In this document: positions 8,782 through 19,732 of the stretch, in pieces
Layout of the letters: the number at the start of each line of letters is the position of its first letter
Numbering within the stretch: position 1 is the stretch's first letter
Source of the DNA: Pohlia nutans
Taxonomy: Eukaryota > Streptophyta > Bryopsida > Bryales > Mniaceae
Reading direction: 5' to 3'
Length of the DNA stretch: 64,000 nt
Assembly (NCBI GenBank): GCA_022496805.1
Contig: CM040106.1
Location: 5,766,001 to 5,830,000, forward strand
The notes under the pieces: generated by a model
What the model was told of the DNA's origin: nothing
The model's input: the letters and a program-made list of their open reading frames with translations, nothing else
The model's database searches: none
Translations under genes and position numbers: made by a program

Positions 8782-11481
8782 ATGACGGGGGATCATGATG
8801 GGGCTTCCGGAGGGGGCCAAATGAATATGGAGAATATTTTGGGGGCATTGGCCCTGTATATGGACCATCATAGAGCAAACTCTGGTGGGCATGAGGCTAC
8901 CAAAGCATTGAAGGGTGTTGTGGACAAAATTGGGAGATTTGATGGGAAGAATATCACAAACTTTTTGAGGGTATATGTTTGTGAAATGGAAGTGCATCAA
9001 GTATCTGAGGATCGTATGATGTTGACTTTTGACTTGGCTGTGGTTCCCGAAATTCGTGAGAGGGTGCAAGAAATTCGGGAAGATGTGTATGTGACTTCAT
9101 GGGCCACATTTGATGAGAGATTGAGGGATGAGTATTTTGATGAAGATACGGAGAGGATGACTAAGAGGTCTTTCCTTGATTGGGTGGAGCAACAACCCGG
9201 GAATGATATGGGCCCAAATGAGCTGCTCAGAGAATTTGAGAAGAAATATAATCAGTTGCCTTTAGCAGAAAGGCGCCTTCTTGATACAAGAAAGGCAGAG
9301 ATGTTTTTGCAGGCAGCCGATGATGCATTAGAGGATAGACTCCTCTTGCTTCTTGGGGATAGGACCACTGAAGGTGGTTTTACTAATGATTGGAGGAGGG
9401 TGGAAGAAACGGTGACTCTTGTGGCCAAACAACGACGGGTGAGGTCTAGAGGTATTATTTCACGGACTGATGCAAACCCCATGATGGTTCCAAGGGCTCC
9501 AAAATTATCATTGGCTCCTACAACTCTTGGTGAGACATCAAAAACAAGCAAGAGAGTTGAAGAAGACAGTATTGAAGAGCTTATCAAAGGTATCAGAGAT
9601 TTGAGGGTGGAGATGAGTGAATTGAAGAAGGCACGAGGAGCAAGTTCTTCTCAATCATCAGATGGTGCAAAGTCATTTGTGAAGAGATGCATCTGGTGTG
9701 ATGTCATAGACCACACTCTTCGTGGTTGCACTGATTATGATGGTGCACTTAAAGAAGGTATAGTTTCTTTCAAGGATGGGAGGATTCGTGATGCATCCAC
9801 TGACCTGCCTATGGACACTAATTTTGGCAAAGGTGGAATGAAGAAAATAATGGATGAGAAGAGGGGGAAGTCGAGTGCTTTGCGTGCTAAGGGAGTTGAG
9901 TCATATCATATTGAGGTGGACCATCATACTATTGAGGCCTCTTCTACTCCAGCAAGAGAGATTATGATCAGAGGAGCACAAGCTATCAGAAAGGCAACCG
10001 GTTGGGAGGATCCTGTTGATGCAGTTAGCATCAAAGCATTTTTGGGTGAGGTGCAAAATGACATTGAGAATCATGATGCATCTGTTGAAGTAAAACGGGG
10101 TAGACCTGCAGAAGAAGATGATGCTGATGAGCCAACATTAAAGAAGAAAAATCAAGGGCTTAAAGAGGCTGCAAAGGGTGATGGACCTGGTTTTCACACA
10201 CGCCAAAGGCCTGAGAAATCACCTTCTATTAATCATCCTGGAGATGCACCACTTCCAGAGAAGATATGGGAAGATTCAAGCACCAGCAAGAAGGTCAAAG
10301 AGAAGGAAGATTCTGGCAAAGGTAAAACTAAAGGGCCAGCTTACAAGCTTCAATCTGATATCGAGACTTCTATTGACATGAAGGGGATATTGGAGGAGAG
10401 GATTTTGGATGCCAAGATTGAGTTTACATTGAGAGAGGCTCTTGGTATTGCCAAGAAAGATTTTCACGACCTTATCATTGATGTTATCAAGAGAAAAAGG
10501 CAAATGACAGCTGAGACAGTTATGATGCATGCATTGGATACTCATATGACAGAGGATGAGGAGATTGAAATCGGGCAAGTATTTAATATGATGTGTGATG
10601 CAAAGGGTGATGAAGAGAAGATTATGAACATGAATATCGAGGCATTGGAAGAGCAGAAAGATCAAACTGAAGAGATGAAGGATTATCTTACTGATGAAGA
10701 AGAAGATGATATTTTGAAGATGTTTGCTGCAGAGTGTATGATTGACATCAAAAGAGATGTTACCAAAACTGAGCATTCTATTGAAGGTTTGAGCATGAAG
10801 GGATATGAGTTGATGGAAGTGAAGAGCTCAAAGAAAGAAGCCCATTCCATACTAACTCAAGATGAGGGAAAAGAAATGGTGGATGGAATGACTACTGAGG
10901 TGGCATATGAAGAAAGATTTGAGGTGGAGGCAAATGTTTTTGATTGTGGAATTGTTGATGAAATTGATCGTGAAAGAGGAGGAAAGTTGAATTATTATCA
11001 ACCATTTTGGGCAAGGGCCACTACGGAGACACGAGTGAGACTTGGTGAGTTGGATGATTCTATCTTGGCACTTGTGGACCATGGCTCTGAAATAAATATC
11101 ATGTCAAAGAGAATTTATGAGAAAGGCAAGTGGCCGATTGATACTCATCACGGTTGGATCATGAGGGCTGCAAACAATGGAAGAGGAGAATTATATGGGG
11201 CTTGTCCGGCTGTATGTGCAAAAATTGGCGATGTTGAAGTTGAGCAAAACTTTTTTGTTCAAAACTATGGGACATATCCTATAATACTTGGACAACCATA
11301 TATCACAGCAGCTAGAATGGAGACCAAGGTCTTGGATGATGGGTCTCATTATGCACGTATTCGGAGTCGTGATGGCAAGAGGTCTCTGCAATTTTTAACG
11401 GTGAGACCTGATCATGAAAGAAACAGAATCCAACTTAGAGATGCACCTCTAAGATCTGGTGAAGACTTTCAGGATTTCTAA
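8782..11481 (+). CDS. gypsy-A ORF1: Gag with aspartic protease
   Basis: Encodes 899 residues, starting at the first ATG 51 bp after the 5' LTR. Residues about 50-250 form a retrotransposon Gag capsid-like region (GRFDGKNITNFLRVY, DEYFDEDTERMTKR, ELLREFEKKYNQLP). A CCHC zinc knuckle, C-x2-C-x4-H-x4-C, sits at about 303-316 and would bind RNA. A long acidic, charged section (about 450-720) follows. Near the C-terminus is a retropepsin-like domain with the active-site motif LVDHGSEIN at about 764-772 and an ILGQPYI stretch near 835. The protease therefore lies in ORF1 rather than ORF2, and it has DHGS where DTG or DSG is usual. ORF2 begins 53 bp after the stop. The frame is unbroken, in contrast to the relics around it. 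Confidence 0.93.
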   Translation: MTGDHDGASGGGQMNMENILGALALYMDHHRANSGGHEATKALKGVVDKIGRFDGKNITNFLRVYVCEMEVHQVSEDRMMLTFDLAVVPEIRERVQEIREDVYVTSWATFDERLRDEYFDEDTERMTKRSFLDWVEQQPGNDMGPNELLREFEKKYNQLPLAERRLLDTRKAEMFLQAADDALEDRLLLLLGDRTTEGGFTNDWRRVEETVTLVAKQRRVRSRGIISRTDANPMMVPRAPKLSLAPTTLGETSKTSKRVEEDSIEELIKGIRDLRVEMSELKKARGASSSQSSDGAKSFVKRCIWCDVIDHTLRGCTDYDGALKEGIVSFKDGRIRDASTDLPMDTNFGKGGMKKIMDEKRGKSSALRAKGVESYHIEVDHHTIEASSTPAREIMIRGAQAIRKATGWEDPVDAVSIKAFLGEVQNDIENHDASVEVKRGRPAEEDDADEPTLKKKNQGLKEAAKGDGPGFHTRQRPEKSPSINHPGDAPLPEKIWEDSSTSKKVKEKEDSGKGKTKGPAYKLQSDIETSIDMKGILEERILDAKIEFTLREALGIAKKDFHDLIIDVIKRKRQMTAETVMMHALDTHMTEDEEIEIGQVFNMMCDAKGDEEKIMNMNIEALEEQKDQTEEMKDYLTDEEEDDILKMFAAECMIDIKRDVTKTEHSIEGLSMKGYELMEVKSSKKEAHSILTQDEGKEMVDGMTTEVAYEERFEVEANVFDCGIVDEIDRERGGKLNYYQPFWARATTETRVRLGELDDSILALVDHGSEINIMSKRIYEKGKWPIDTHHGWIMRAANNGRGELYGACPAVCAKIGDVEVEQNFFVQNYGTYPIILGQPYITAARMETKVLDDGSHYARIRSRDGKRSLQFLTVRPDHERNRIQLRDAPLRSGEDFQDF

Positions 11482-11534
11482 AATGCACACGTGGAGTTCG
11501 GGGATCCACGGGTGCAGATGCATCTGAAATTACT

Positions 11535-14500
11535 ATGTCCCCAAATGTACAAAATATTGATTGTGGTTTTGTAAGTGTGACGGAGTGTGGATTTTTGAGT
11601 TTTAAGAGTATTAAAGATTTGGACCCTATTTGCAGAAGGGTCGTTAAAAAAGCAGAAAAGAAATTAAAAAAAGTGAAGGCATTATTGGATGATGAATATA
11701 TCAATGGAGTGTTTGAAGAAGAAGGTTTTGGAGATGATGTACTCCATGTTTTGAAGAAGTTGCAAGAGAGTGAGATCAATGGTGATATTTATGATGCTAT
11801 AATTGAAGTTCATTCACGGGCATTATATGATGAAGTATTGAAAGCAGTTACAAGTTTTGATGTTTGTAACAGTTATGGATTGAAGCATGAAGTGATGGTA
11901 CATACAAAGTATAAGACAGTGGCAAAGAAGGTTAAACCAGTAGCAACTCAGTTACCATCTGATTTTGATGAGCATATCAAAGAAGCAGAGAAGGAACCTG
12001 GTTTGAGAGAAGTAAGAAATATTGGACACAAATTTACAAAAGAGACACTCGCAAATATGAAGATTGGAGGGGGTGAATTCTTGACTGAACCAGAGAAGAA
12101 GAAGTTTCAAGACATGCTTCTCAAACATAGTAAAGCCTTTGCTTCTTCATCAGATGAGATTGGGTGTGTGCATCCTAGTGTGGTTGCACCTATGGTGATT
12201 TTCACGGTACCACATGTGCCATGGGATTTGAAGCCTATACCAGTACCTCGGGCATTGCTTCCGAAATTGGTAGGGTTATTAAAAGAAAAGATGCAAATGG
12301 GTATACTTGAACCTTCTATGGCTCCGTATTCGAATCGTTGGTTTACTGTACCAAAGAAATCAGGAGCTTTGAGATTTATTCAAGATATGCAACCGGCTAA
12401 TAAAGTGACAATCAGAAACAAAGGATCTGGACCTATTGTTGATGAAGTAGCTGAGGCATTTGCTGGGCATGCAATTTATTCTATAGGGGACTTGTACTCT
12501 GGTTATGATCAGTTTCAGCTAGCCAATGAAAGTAGAGATTTGACAACCATGAAGACTCCTCTTGGACTTGTACGAATGTGTACCTTGCCTCAAAGTGCTA
12601 CTAATTCGGTAGCACACATGCAAAATGCTATGAATCAAATTTTACGAGAGTTCGTGCCTGAAAAGACTATACCTTTTGTTGATGATATTCCTATCAAAGG
12701 TTGCAAGGAGGATGATAAAAATTTGAGTGTTCAAGATGATGGTTGCAGAATATTTGTGAATGAACATATTGATGATGTTTCCAATATTTTGAAGAGACTT
12801 GAAGAAGTAAACTTGACTCTTTCGATTGACAAGTCAAAATTTGGAATTGATGAAATTTTGGTAGTTGGACATTTATGTGGGTGGTATGGAAGAAAACCTA
12901 ATCCTGAGAAGGTTGATGCTATCGGGAGAATGAAAGCTTGTAGCACCATTACTGAAGTAAGGAGGTTTTTGGGAGCATGTGTCTTTTATCAAATTTGGAT
13001 ACCACATTTTGCACATATGTCTGAACCTTTATACAAATTATTGAGAAAGAGGAACAAGTTTTCTTGGGAACATGATCAAGATTTAGCTATGGACGGGTTG
13101 AAAAATATTTTGAAGTCACCACCAATTCTAAAGCAAGTTGATTATGAATGCGGAAGACCGGTGATTGTGACAGTTGACACTAGTCCAATAGCTATTGGTT
13201 GGGCTGTGGGACAAGATGATGCAGAAGGGAGACGATTTGCTATAAGATTTGGGGCAAGAATTCTCACAGAGCGTCAAAGAGCATATCCACAAGTGAAGAG
13301 AGAACTATGGGGTGCACTTACTGCTCTTAAAGCAGATAGAAATTATTTGATAGGAGCAAATGTGGTGTTGGAGACCGATTGTTTGCCTTTACTTGGTATG
13401 ATAGCAAATTGTTCTTCACCTGATATTGCGATGCTACGTTGGATAGCCTACATCAAATCACTTAATCCGGTATTGATACATATTGCTGGTAACAAGAATC
13501 CAGTGACAGATATGTTATCAAGAGCCCGGTATTTTCACGAAGAAGAAATGATGGCGTTTGAAGGAAGTGAAGAATTTTCTGATGAAGTATATATATCAAT
13601 TACAAATGGAGAAAATTCAAGCGATGAAGTCTTGCCATTTAAAGCAGAATTATATGAAGGAAGATTGAAAGATATTGGCTTTTATTTGAGCACTTTAAAG
13701 AGACATAAAGATTGGTCAGAGAAGACTTTCAAGGATATTAGACATCGTGCTTATGATTATCTTTTGCGAGATGGTTTTCTCTGGAAGAGGGCAAAAAGGG
13801 GTGATGGTATGCCATTGAGAGTAGTGGACGATTCTGAGACTAAAACCCAAGTTCTTAAAGAATTTCATGATACACTTTGGGCCGGTCATAGAGGAATTTG
13901 GGCCACTTATACTAAAATCAAAGAGCGTTATTGGTGGAAAGGATTATATAAAGATGTTGAAGAATTTGTGGCTTCATGTGTTGTTTGTCAATTGCAATCT
14001 AAAGTGAGGTTTAGGGATGAACTACATCCCACTTATCCTCTTGCTATCCATTTTCAATGGATGATTGACTTAGTTGCAATGCCACTTGGACTTTGGGGTA
14101 TGAAATATCTTGTTTTGGCAAGAGAAGAGCTCTCAAACTTTGTTGAAGGTAGAGCTCTTCGAACCAAAGCAACGGAGGGGATTTGCAAATTTATACTTGA
14201 AGATATTTTCAGTCGATATGGGAGCATTGGCAAGATGAGGGCTGACAGAGGAGAATTGGATGCAGCTGAAGCAAGAGAATTTTTCAACCGATACGGTGTG
14301 CAGTTAAGGCTAACAACTGCATATAATCCTGAGGCTAATGGAAAGATTGAGAGAGGTCATCCACCCATTGTTCAAGCATTGGTTAAGGCTTGCAAAGGGA
14401 AACTAAAGTTCTGGCCTAAGTTACTTCCATTTGCTTTATGGGCTGACAGAACTACCCATAGCACTGTTACTGGTTACATGCCTGTGGAACTTATGTATGG

Positions 14501-15044
14501 ACAAAAACCTTTAATGCCTGTTGAGGAGTCTATTCCTACATGGGTATTTTTGTCATGGGAAGATGGTATTACACGAGAAAAACTCTTAGAGCTCCGTATT
14601 AGACAGCTTGGAAAATTACCCGAGGATCAACAAATGGCATTAGAAAAACTTAAAGCTGCGAGACTGAGCAATAAGGAGAGATTTGATAGAACTCATCGGT
14701 TGAGGACCAAAAATATTGAAGAAGGGGATTGGGTTTTAGTGTTTGATAGCACTTTGGAGCATCAACACAGTACACTGAGGAAGTTTGCTAAACGGTGGTT
14801 TGGACCTTATGTGGTAATAAAAGTGCATGATAACGCCACTTATTCACTTCGAGAATTAGATGGTACTCCTTGTAGGATACCAGTGGCGGGCAAACGGATC
14901 AAAGCTTTTCGACGGAGAGATGGAAGATTTAATGAAGAAGACTTAAATGTAATATTGCCTGCATTGCAAGATCGCGAAGTTGATGAAGATGAAGAAATTA
15001 ATGAAGATCAACTCGGGAGTGAAGATGATCAAGAAGATGACTGA
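11535..15044 (+). CDS. gypsy-A ORF2: reverse transcriptase, RNase H, integrase
   Basis: Encodes 1169 residues. The reverse transcriptase spans about 200-470, with GYDQFQLA and the catalytic FVDD at 381-384. RNase H spans about 540-680 (VTVDTSPIAIGWAV with D548; ERQRAYPQVKRELWG; ETDCLPLL). The integrase has an HHCC zinc region (FHDTLWAGHRG...CVVC, about 775-825). Its DDE core follows in WMIDLVAMP, MRADRGELD and PEANGKIERG. A C-terminal WVLVFDS..KRWFGPYVV region and an acidic tail end the protein. The frame is open from 11463, so it overlaps the end of ORF1 by 19 bp in the -1 frame. Translation may use a -1 frameshift or reinitiation at ATG 11535; no classical slippery heptamer is evident. Confidence 0.95.
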   Translation: MSPNVQNIDCGFVSVTECGFLSFKSIKDLDPICRRVVKKAEKKLKKVKALLDDEYINGVFEEEGFGDDVLHVLKKLQESEINGDIYDAIIEVHSRALYDEVLKAVTSFDVCNSYGLKHEVMVHTKYKTVAKKVKPVATQLPSDFDEHIKEAEKEPGLREVRNIGHKFTKETLANMKIGGGEFLTEPEKKKFQDMLLKHSKAFASSSDEIGCVHPSVVAPMVIFTVPHVPWDLKPIPVPRALLPKLVGLLKEKMQMGILEPSMAPYSNRWFTVPKKSGALRFIQDMQPANKVTIRNKGSGPIVDEVAEAFAGHAIYSIGDLYSGYDQFQLANESRDLTTMKTPLGLVRMCTLPQSATNSVAHMQNAMNQILREFVPEKTIPFVDDIPIKGCKEDDKNLSVQDDGCRIFVNEHIDDVSNILKRLEEVNLTLSIDKSKFGIDEILVVGHLCGWYGRKPNPEKVDAIGRMKACSTITEVRRFLGACVFYQIWIPHFAHMSEPLYKLLRKRNKFSWEHDQDLAMDGLKNILKSPPILKQVDYECGRPVIVTVDTSPIAIGWAVGQDDAEGRRFAIRFGARILTERQRAYPQVKRELWGALTALKADRNYLIGANVVLETDCLPLLGMIANCSSPDIAMLRWIAYIKSLNPVLIHIAGNKNPVTDMLSRARYFHEEEMMAFEGSEEFSDEVYISITNGENSSDEVLPFKAELYEGRLKDIGFYLSTLKRHKDWSEKTFKDIRHRAYDYLLRDGFLWKRAKRGDGMPLRVVDDSETKTQVLKEFHDTLWAGHRGIWATYTKIKERYWWKGLYKDVEEFVASCVVCQLQSKVRFRDELHPTYPLAIHFQWMIDLVAMPLGLWGMKYLVLAREELSNFVEGRALRTKATEGICKFILEDIFSRYGSIGKMRADRGELDAAEAREFFNRYGVQLRLTTAYNPEANGKIERGHPPIVQALVKACKGKLKFWPKLLPFALWADRTTHSTVTGYMPVELMYGQKPLMPVEESIPTWVFLSWEDGITREKLLELRIRQLGKLPEDQQMALEKLKAARLSNKERFDRTHRLRTKNIEEGDWVLVFDSTLEHQHSTLRKFAKRWFGPYVVIKVHDNATYSLRELDGTPCRIPVAGKRIKAFRRRDGRFNEEDLNVILPALQDREVDEDEEINEDQLGSEDDQEDD

Positions 15045-15074
15045 GTTTGGCACATACCGGAGGATGTGCAGGTT

Positions 15075-15087
15075 TAGAGGGGGTGAA
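15075..15087 (+). promoter_or_regulatory. polypurine tract
   Basis: AGAGGGGGTGAA lies directly before the 3' LTR, the expected position for priming plus-strand DNA synthesis. Confidence 0.75.
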
Positions 15088-16422
15088 TGTCGCGATGCAA
15101 ATGCGCATATAGTGTAAAAACTTATAGTATTGTTATTTTGATGAGTTTTAAGATATCTCATTTAAAGAAGAAATGAATAGGGAATATTTGAGAAAGATTA
15201 TGAATTGATTCATAATCTCTACAAGGTTTTAATTGCCTTGTGTTTTGACTAATAAGAGTCAAACTTTACATTTATCTTCTTAGAATGAGTTTTGATATTT
15301 AATTTGAGTTTTGATAGTTGTTGAAAAGAAAGGTGAAGATTGTTTTACCTTTCTTTTAGTTTTTTGTGAGTTTATCATTAAAATAAGCGAATGGATAGAG
15401 GTATGGGAGACTTTTGGGTCACCCAATTAGTTTTAGGGTGCCCATGTGGCTAGGTATGGGCTGATGTGTTCCCCCTTGTGGCTTGATAAGGGGGGCCTTC
15501 TTCTCCCGAACCTCATTCTTCTTGTGTTCATGTTTTAGTTTTCTAGTTTTGTGCCGTGTGTTTGAGGACAAGTGACTTACTGTGTATAGCTCGGATTTCA
15601 ATGAAATTTTGAGAGTACGTTCCTCTTCTTGTTGTGATTCCAATGGTGTGTGGCGCTTGTCATTTGGAGTTAGTATGAGAAAGTTATGCCTTGAGAAGTG
15701 AAAGAGGGTTTACTGCCGTCGAAATTCAAAGGCAGTCGCTTTAAACTCTTGTAGAAATTTATATAATGATCGATTAGTTTTGAAATTTGGTGAGCACATG
15801 TGTTATGTTGATAGCTTTCTAAAAAGCTATTAAACTCTTGTTTTGGAGTTAGGACGTGAAAGTTATGCTTGTAGAAGTTTGAGGGTGTGAAACTGCCGCT
15901 CAATATAGGAGTTCCATTTTTGACGAAGTATAGAAAACGGACAGTATGATATTTTAAGCTAAGATTTACAGGCAACGTAGATGGTGATGTTAGCTTTCTA
16001 AAAAATTATGGCATCATGTATTTGGAGCTTTTATGAAGATGATATGCGTCCCGAAGTGGAGAGATGTACAGCTGCCGTGAATATTTGGAGTCTCAACTTC
16101 AGCACGCTATAAATATTGAATGGTAAATCATTTTCTCTTGAAAATTTTACAGATTGTGTAGCTTTGTGTTAGCTTTCCAGAAAGTTATAGCACACTTGAT
16201 TTGGAGCAAGTATGTGTCTGTGGCATTCATTTGAATGCTGACAGTGTTTTTAAAGGTTTAAGCCTTTACACGGTTTGCTATTTTGCAAAATAAAACATAG
16301 ATTTGGGTTTTTAATGGTATAAACAATAAATTACACTATCATATTTCCCCATACCTTGAATTCAAACTAGTTGCAGTTAGAAACCCCGCGTTTTCCCAGA
16401 GCAAAACCCTCTCTACCCGACA
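15088..16422 (+). repeat. gypsy-A 3' LTR
   Basis: Copy of 7396-8730 at a constant offset of 7692 with the same TG...CA ends. It is followed by the ACGC target duplication. Confidence 0.95.
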
Positions 16423-16694
16423 ACGCAGACACTTGAATGCGAATGCCTTTGTGAGTCTTCGAACCCACTTCTCCTTGGAATCGTCCTTCATTTTATTTTG
16501 AGTGTCGGGGTTCACGAGGTCGCTTGTCTCGTACCACTGAAATGCGTCGTGGATGCCCTTGTACAAGTCATCCGGTCCACAAATGATCAAGAACTCACCC
16601 TGGTACTCCTTGGAGGTCTTGTTGGCATGTGAGGATGGCATAGCGTTCAAAGTCTCCACTGCTTTGTCTTGAAAATTCAGTAAAACGCCATCAT

Positions 16695-16720
16695 GCCAAT
16701 AGTCAATTGACCACTGTCTG
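16695..16720. repeat. palindrome copy 7, at an intron-exon junction
   Basis: AATAGTCAATTGACCACTGT. On the minus strand, a plausible splice acceptor (CCAGACAG) cuts within the palindrome, and the coding frame WSIDYWH starts from it. Confidence 0.7.
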
Positions 16721-17618
16721 GTTCAAGTGAGATGCAATGTGAATGCAAATTTGAGATGAACAAACGGCACAAAGTCAGTATACAATTGTACAATCCATGC
16801 CCGCGCACCTTGCAGATATTCTATTCCTGAGACCTTGGTTTGCCGGGTTTCTTTGGATCCGGTCTCCCATAATTGATCCACAGATCTCGGCAGTACTGCA
16901 CGTGCAGAAGATACTCCAATAAATCCCACTTGTGTTGATTCGTGTTATTTGTGCGCCGTGACAGCTCCGACAACAGCATCTTATTCTCGGTCCACACGAA
17001 GTCACACTGCCAGCTCTTGAACTTCTCCTTGCGTTCGGGATCCACTTCTTCAAGTGCCAACAGTTTCTTTGCAGCTGCCACAGAATGTTGCCCATTAATA
17101 ATGTAAAACTCTCTTGTTTTTATATATTCAAAGTAGAATGGCTTCTTTTCTATCTTGGGCATGAGAGTCAAGGTCTGCTTGGGCACGTGTATCCCAGTCA
17201 AGTAAATCTCCAGCAGACTCTTGGCAAGTGATTCGTGGAATGGGCGGTACTTAAATTCTATTGGTGCATTGATCATCTGATCCACATCAATCTCTCTCGT
17301 GAAGTCTTGCCCCCAGATGTACATTGGCGCACTTCTGTCCTTGAATTGCTTGATCTCTTCTCGACAGTCGTCCTAGTCTATCTCCTTCCCCTCAGCCGTC
17401 TTCACCGGGTGCTGATATCGACATTCCTTCTTTCGTCTCTTGAGTGGGCAGGGTGCACCAGGTGTGGCCAATGCATTTCCTCCTTTCTCCGTATTCTCAA
17501 CTGGTATCGTTCCTGCATCGTTCGGAACTAGGGTACTGGAGAACCTCACTGTGGACGTCTGCTTTCACCGGCGTTTTGCTGGTCGAGGTGATCCTACAAC
17601 TATGTCTCCCTCGACGTT

Positions 17619-17642
17619 GCCAGTGGTCAGTTGACTACCGGC
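17619..17642. repeat. palindrome copy 8
   Basis: CAGTGGTCAGTTGACTACCG, in frame in the ParB-like pseudogene, where it encodes GSQLTTGN. Confidence 0.75.
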
Positions 17643-18596
17643 GACGGGGGGAGTAAGTTCGGCGACGGGGGGAGTTAGTTCAAGGTTGTGGTCACCGTTG
17701 CCGACGTTGAAGAATTCCTCAACTTCCAAACTGAACTCCCTCGGCTACTCGGGTGACTCTAAGTTCACTACCTCGGCCTCTGCTTCTTGCACTTCCTTGT
17801 TTGTCACTGGTTGTTTACGCTTCTTTGATTTGGCACGGCTAGGAGCAGGACTACATGACACTGGAGCGGGCGGTGGCCGTTTTCTGGAGTGGGTTTTCTC
17901 CTATACCCCTTCAGTAGGGATTTGCGCACAATTGTACTTATTCAGAGTTTGCACCACGGCCAGCAGCACTCTACTCCATTGCTGGTTGTCTTTCAAGTTC
18001 AAGTATGCAATAGCCTTAGGAGTTAGAAGGCATTGATCTCCTTCCGCCCTAAGGTCTTTCTTCTGCTCAGTAAGGCTGGTTGTGAACGGTCTGGCTTGGA
18101 ACAAATCATCTCTTTCTGTGAAATACAGATTAGCCACCATCCCGGAGATGTTTGCAACCCATAGAATCACGTACTGGTGGAGGTGCTTGACGTTGGTGAC
18201 TAGAAGGTTGGTCACGCACGTAAAAGTTGTGTCCGTTTCTAGAGGGGTTGCAGCATTCACAACCACCCTGAGGCCACACTTGACGGGGTGTGCCTGCTTC
18301 TGCACTTCGAGGTACCACTAGCGAGGTGCGGTGAGGTCTTGCTTTGGCCATGTCTCTTTCCTCCATTCGTCTCTCCTCGCATGTTGACATCAGCGATGGG
18401 ATCGAACAATCTCTTAAACATTCCACCATACGGGACATGAGCCACAGAGTCCGTTGTATCTTTTTCCATGACCTCCAGATCCAAATGTGCGGGACTCATG
18501 AGACAGGCTACTGCATTTGACGAGTGGTTGTCAAACTACATTCTGAATGCTAAGGCTTCACAGCGAGAGGCTTCCTACTTTAATTCAATCACCGTT

Positions 18597-18623
18597 CTAG
18601 TAGTCAATTGACCACTGGCCACC
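18597..18623. repeat. palindrome copy 9
   Basis: AGTAGTCAATTGACCACTGG about 100 bp upstream of the first coding segment of the ParB-like gene, so probably promoter or 5' UTR. Confidence 0.75.
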
Positions 18624-18795
18624 AGAATTTTAGCCCTCTTGTACGTACATTTCTACCGAATGCTATACTCGAGCTATACGGTTTCCTGTACATGCTCTCA
18701 TATTTAATGCAAATATAAATTGGAAAGAAATACTGCCATACGTAAAAGATTAACGCATTCAAACTGAACGACCACAGACGTTGCTCATCCGCTCA

Positions 18796-19732
18796 TATTA
18801 CCTGACTAAGACACGGCCGCCACGGAGGACAAGGAGATAGAAGACGTTGGAATTGGCAGTGTTTTGCTTAGATTACGGACCAGACTTAAGTATAAGAGTA
18901 GTGTACGATAGTGACGAGACACTCTTGGTTTTTGAGACTTATGAGCATTTAGTTATGCTCTAGTTTTGTTGTACCAGGACGTCATTCCTTGCTTATTCCA
19001 TGTTAAACCTGGATTCCATGGTTGTATGTTTATGTAATACATGGGTTCTATTCCTCTATTTAACATAGTTCTGTGGACTTAGTATCTATACTCTATACGT
19101 GCGTTATTACATCCTTGGAATAAATATAAGTTCTTGCATTCTCTATCTCTACTGTTCTGTCTTCACTACTGATTTCACCTTCCTGATATCTAACTTGGAA
19201 GGCTGGGACAACATGTGCTTTCCTGCTTGACTAACTCTAATACAAATGTTTAGGCTAAATAGCTATACTTTCTAACTACTCCTCGTACCAAGCTGTCCTT
19301 GCTCTGAGCTCCGTCTTCAGGGGTATTCTCACTTATACTTTGTCTTTTTGTCTTCAAAACACTCATTAATCCACGGACACCAAGGACGTCTAGGAACTGA
19401 CCCTTACTTAGTTTAGTTACTCCCAGTCTACCTCCTCTATCACACAGCTTTCTCTGACTTTGTGTAACTCGCAAGGAGTCCAAGTATGCCAAGGAAGTCC
19501 AAGACCGTATACCAACGGAGATCCAGCGTAAAAGTGGTATACATTATTGTATACCCTCCTGGGGAACCAAGGTATACAATGGAACTTGGGGCACGTACCT
19601 CCTAAACTAATCACTGACTAACTCAACTTGACTCCTTAACTTCTGCCCTCTTCCCCTTGTCTTCTTTGATTAGGCAGCCTTGCTGGCCTAAGTCTAGTCT
19701 CAGTCATCTCCATACAATTACCCAGACTAACA
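18796..19732 (-). mobile_element. solo LTR of the gypsy-C family
   Basis: This 937-bp segment is the reverse complement of the gypsy-C LTRs (55296 and 62255). It is flanked by a perfect 5-bp duplication, GCTCA at 18791-18795 and 19733-19737. The ends are TGTTAGTC...GGTAATA in LTR orientation, close to TGTTA...TAACA. No internal sequence remains, so it arose by LTR-LTR recombination. Confidence 0.95.

Larger units (their letters stand above)
7392..16426 (+). mobile_element. gypsy-A: apparently intact Ty3/gypsy LTR retrotransposon
   Basis: Full element with 1335-bp LTRs at 7396-8730 and 15088-16422, at a constant offset of 7692. Both begin TGTCGCG and end CCGACA. The flanking ACGC at 7392-7395 and 16423-16426 is a 4-bp target duplication. 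Two long uninterrupted ORFs (899 and 1169 codons) lie between, in gag-protease then RT-RNase H-integrase order. It landed in a coding exon of the ParB-like pseudogene in the opposite orientation. Confidence 0.97.
16423..18499 (-). pseudogene. ParB/sulfiredoxin-like large protein, 5' portion (pseudogene)
   Basis: Upstream half of the minus-strand gene. One frame can be followed from 18305 to about 16800 through stops at 17901 (TAG), near 17740 (TAG), near 17565 (TGA), near 17373 (TAG) and 16821 (TAG). It runs through a basic KKRKQP stretch near 17815 and a basic KRRKKE stretch near 17430. The conserved block (17324-16821) has DVDQMINAPIEFKYRPFHES, then YIINGQHSVAAAKKL, then LSELSRRTNNTNQHKWDLLE. 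This order parallels ParB N-terminal domains: a Y/RP..E.I..L motif, a GQHR/GxHR box, and an N.QR..L..E helix. After an intron whose acceptor lies near 16713, coding resumes (WSIDYWHDGVLL, IICGPDDLYKGIHDAFQWYE) until gypsy-A interrupts it. The ParB likeness is inference from motif order. Role unknown. Confidence 0.6.

Noticed and set aside
10276..11391. Minus-strand ORFs of 66-166 codons under gypsy-A ORF1
   Set aside because: Antisense shadows of the A/G-rich gag-protease gene, rich in His, Leu, Ile and Cys from reversed codons.
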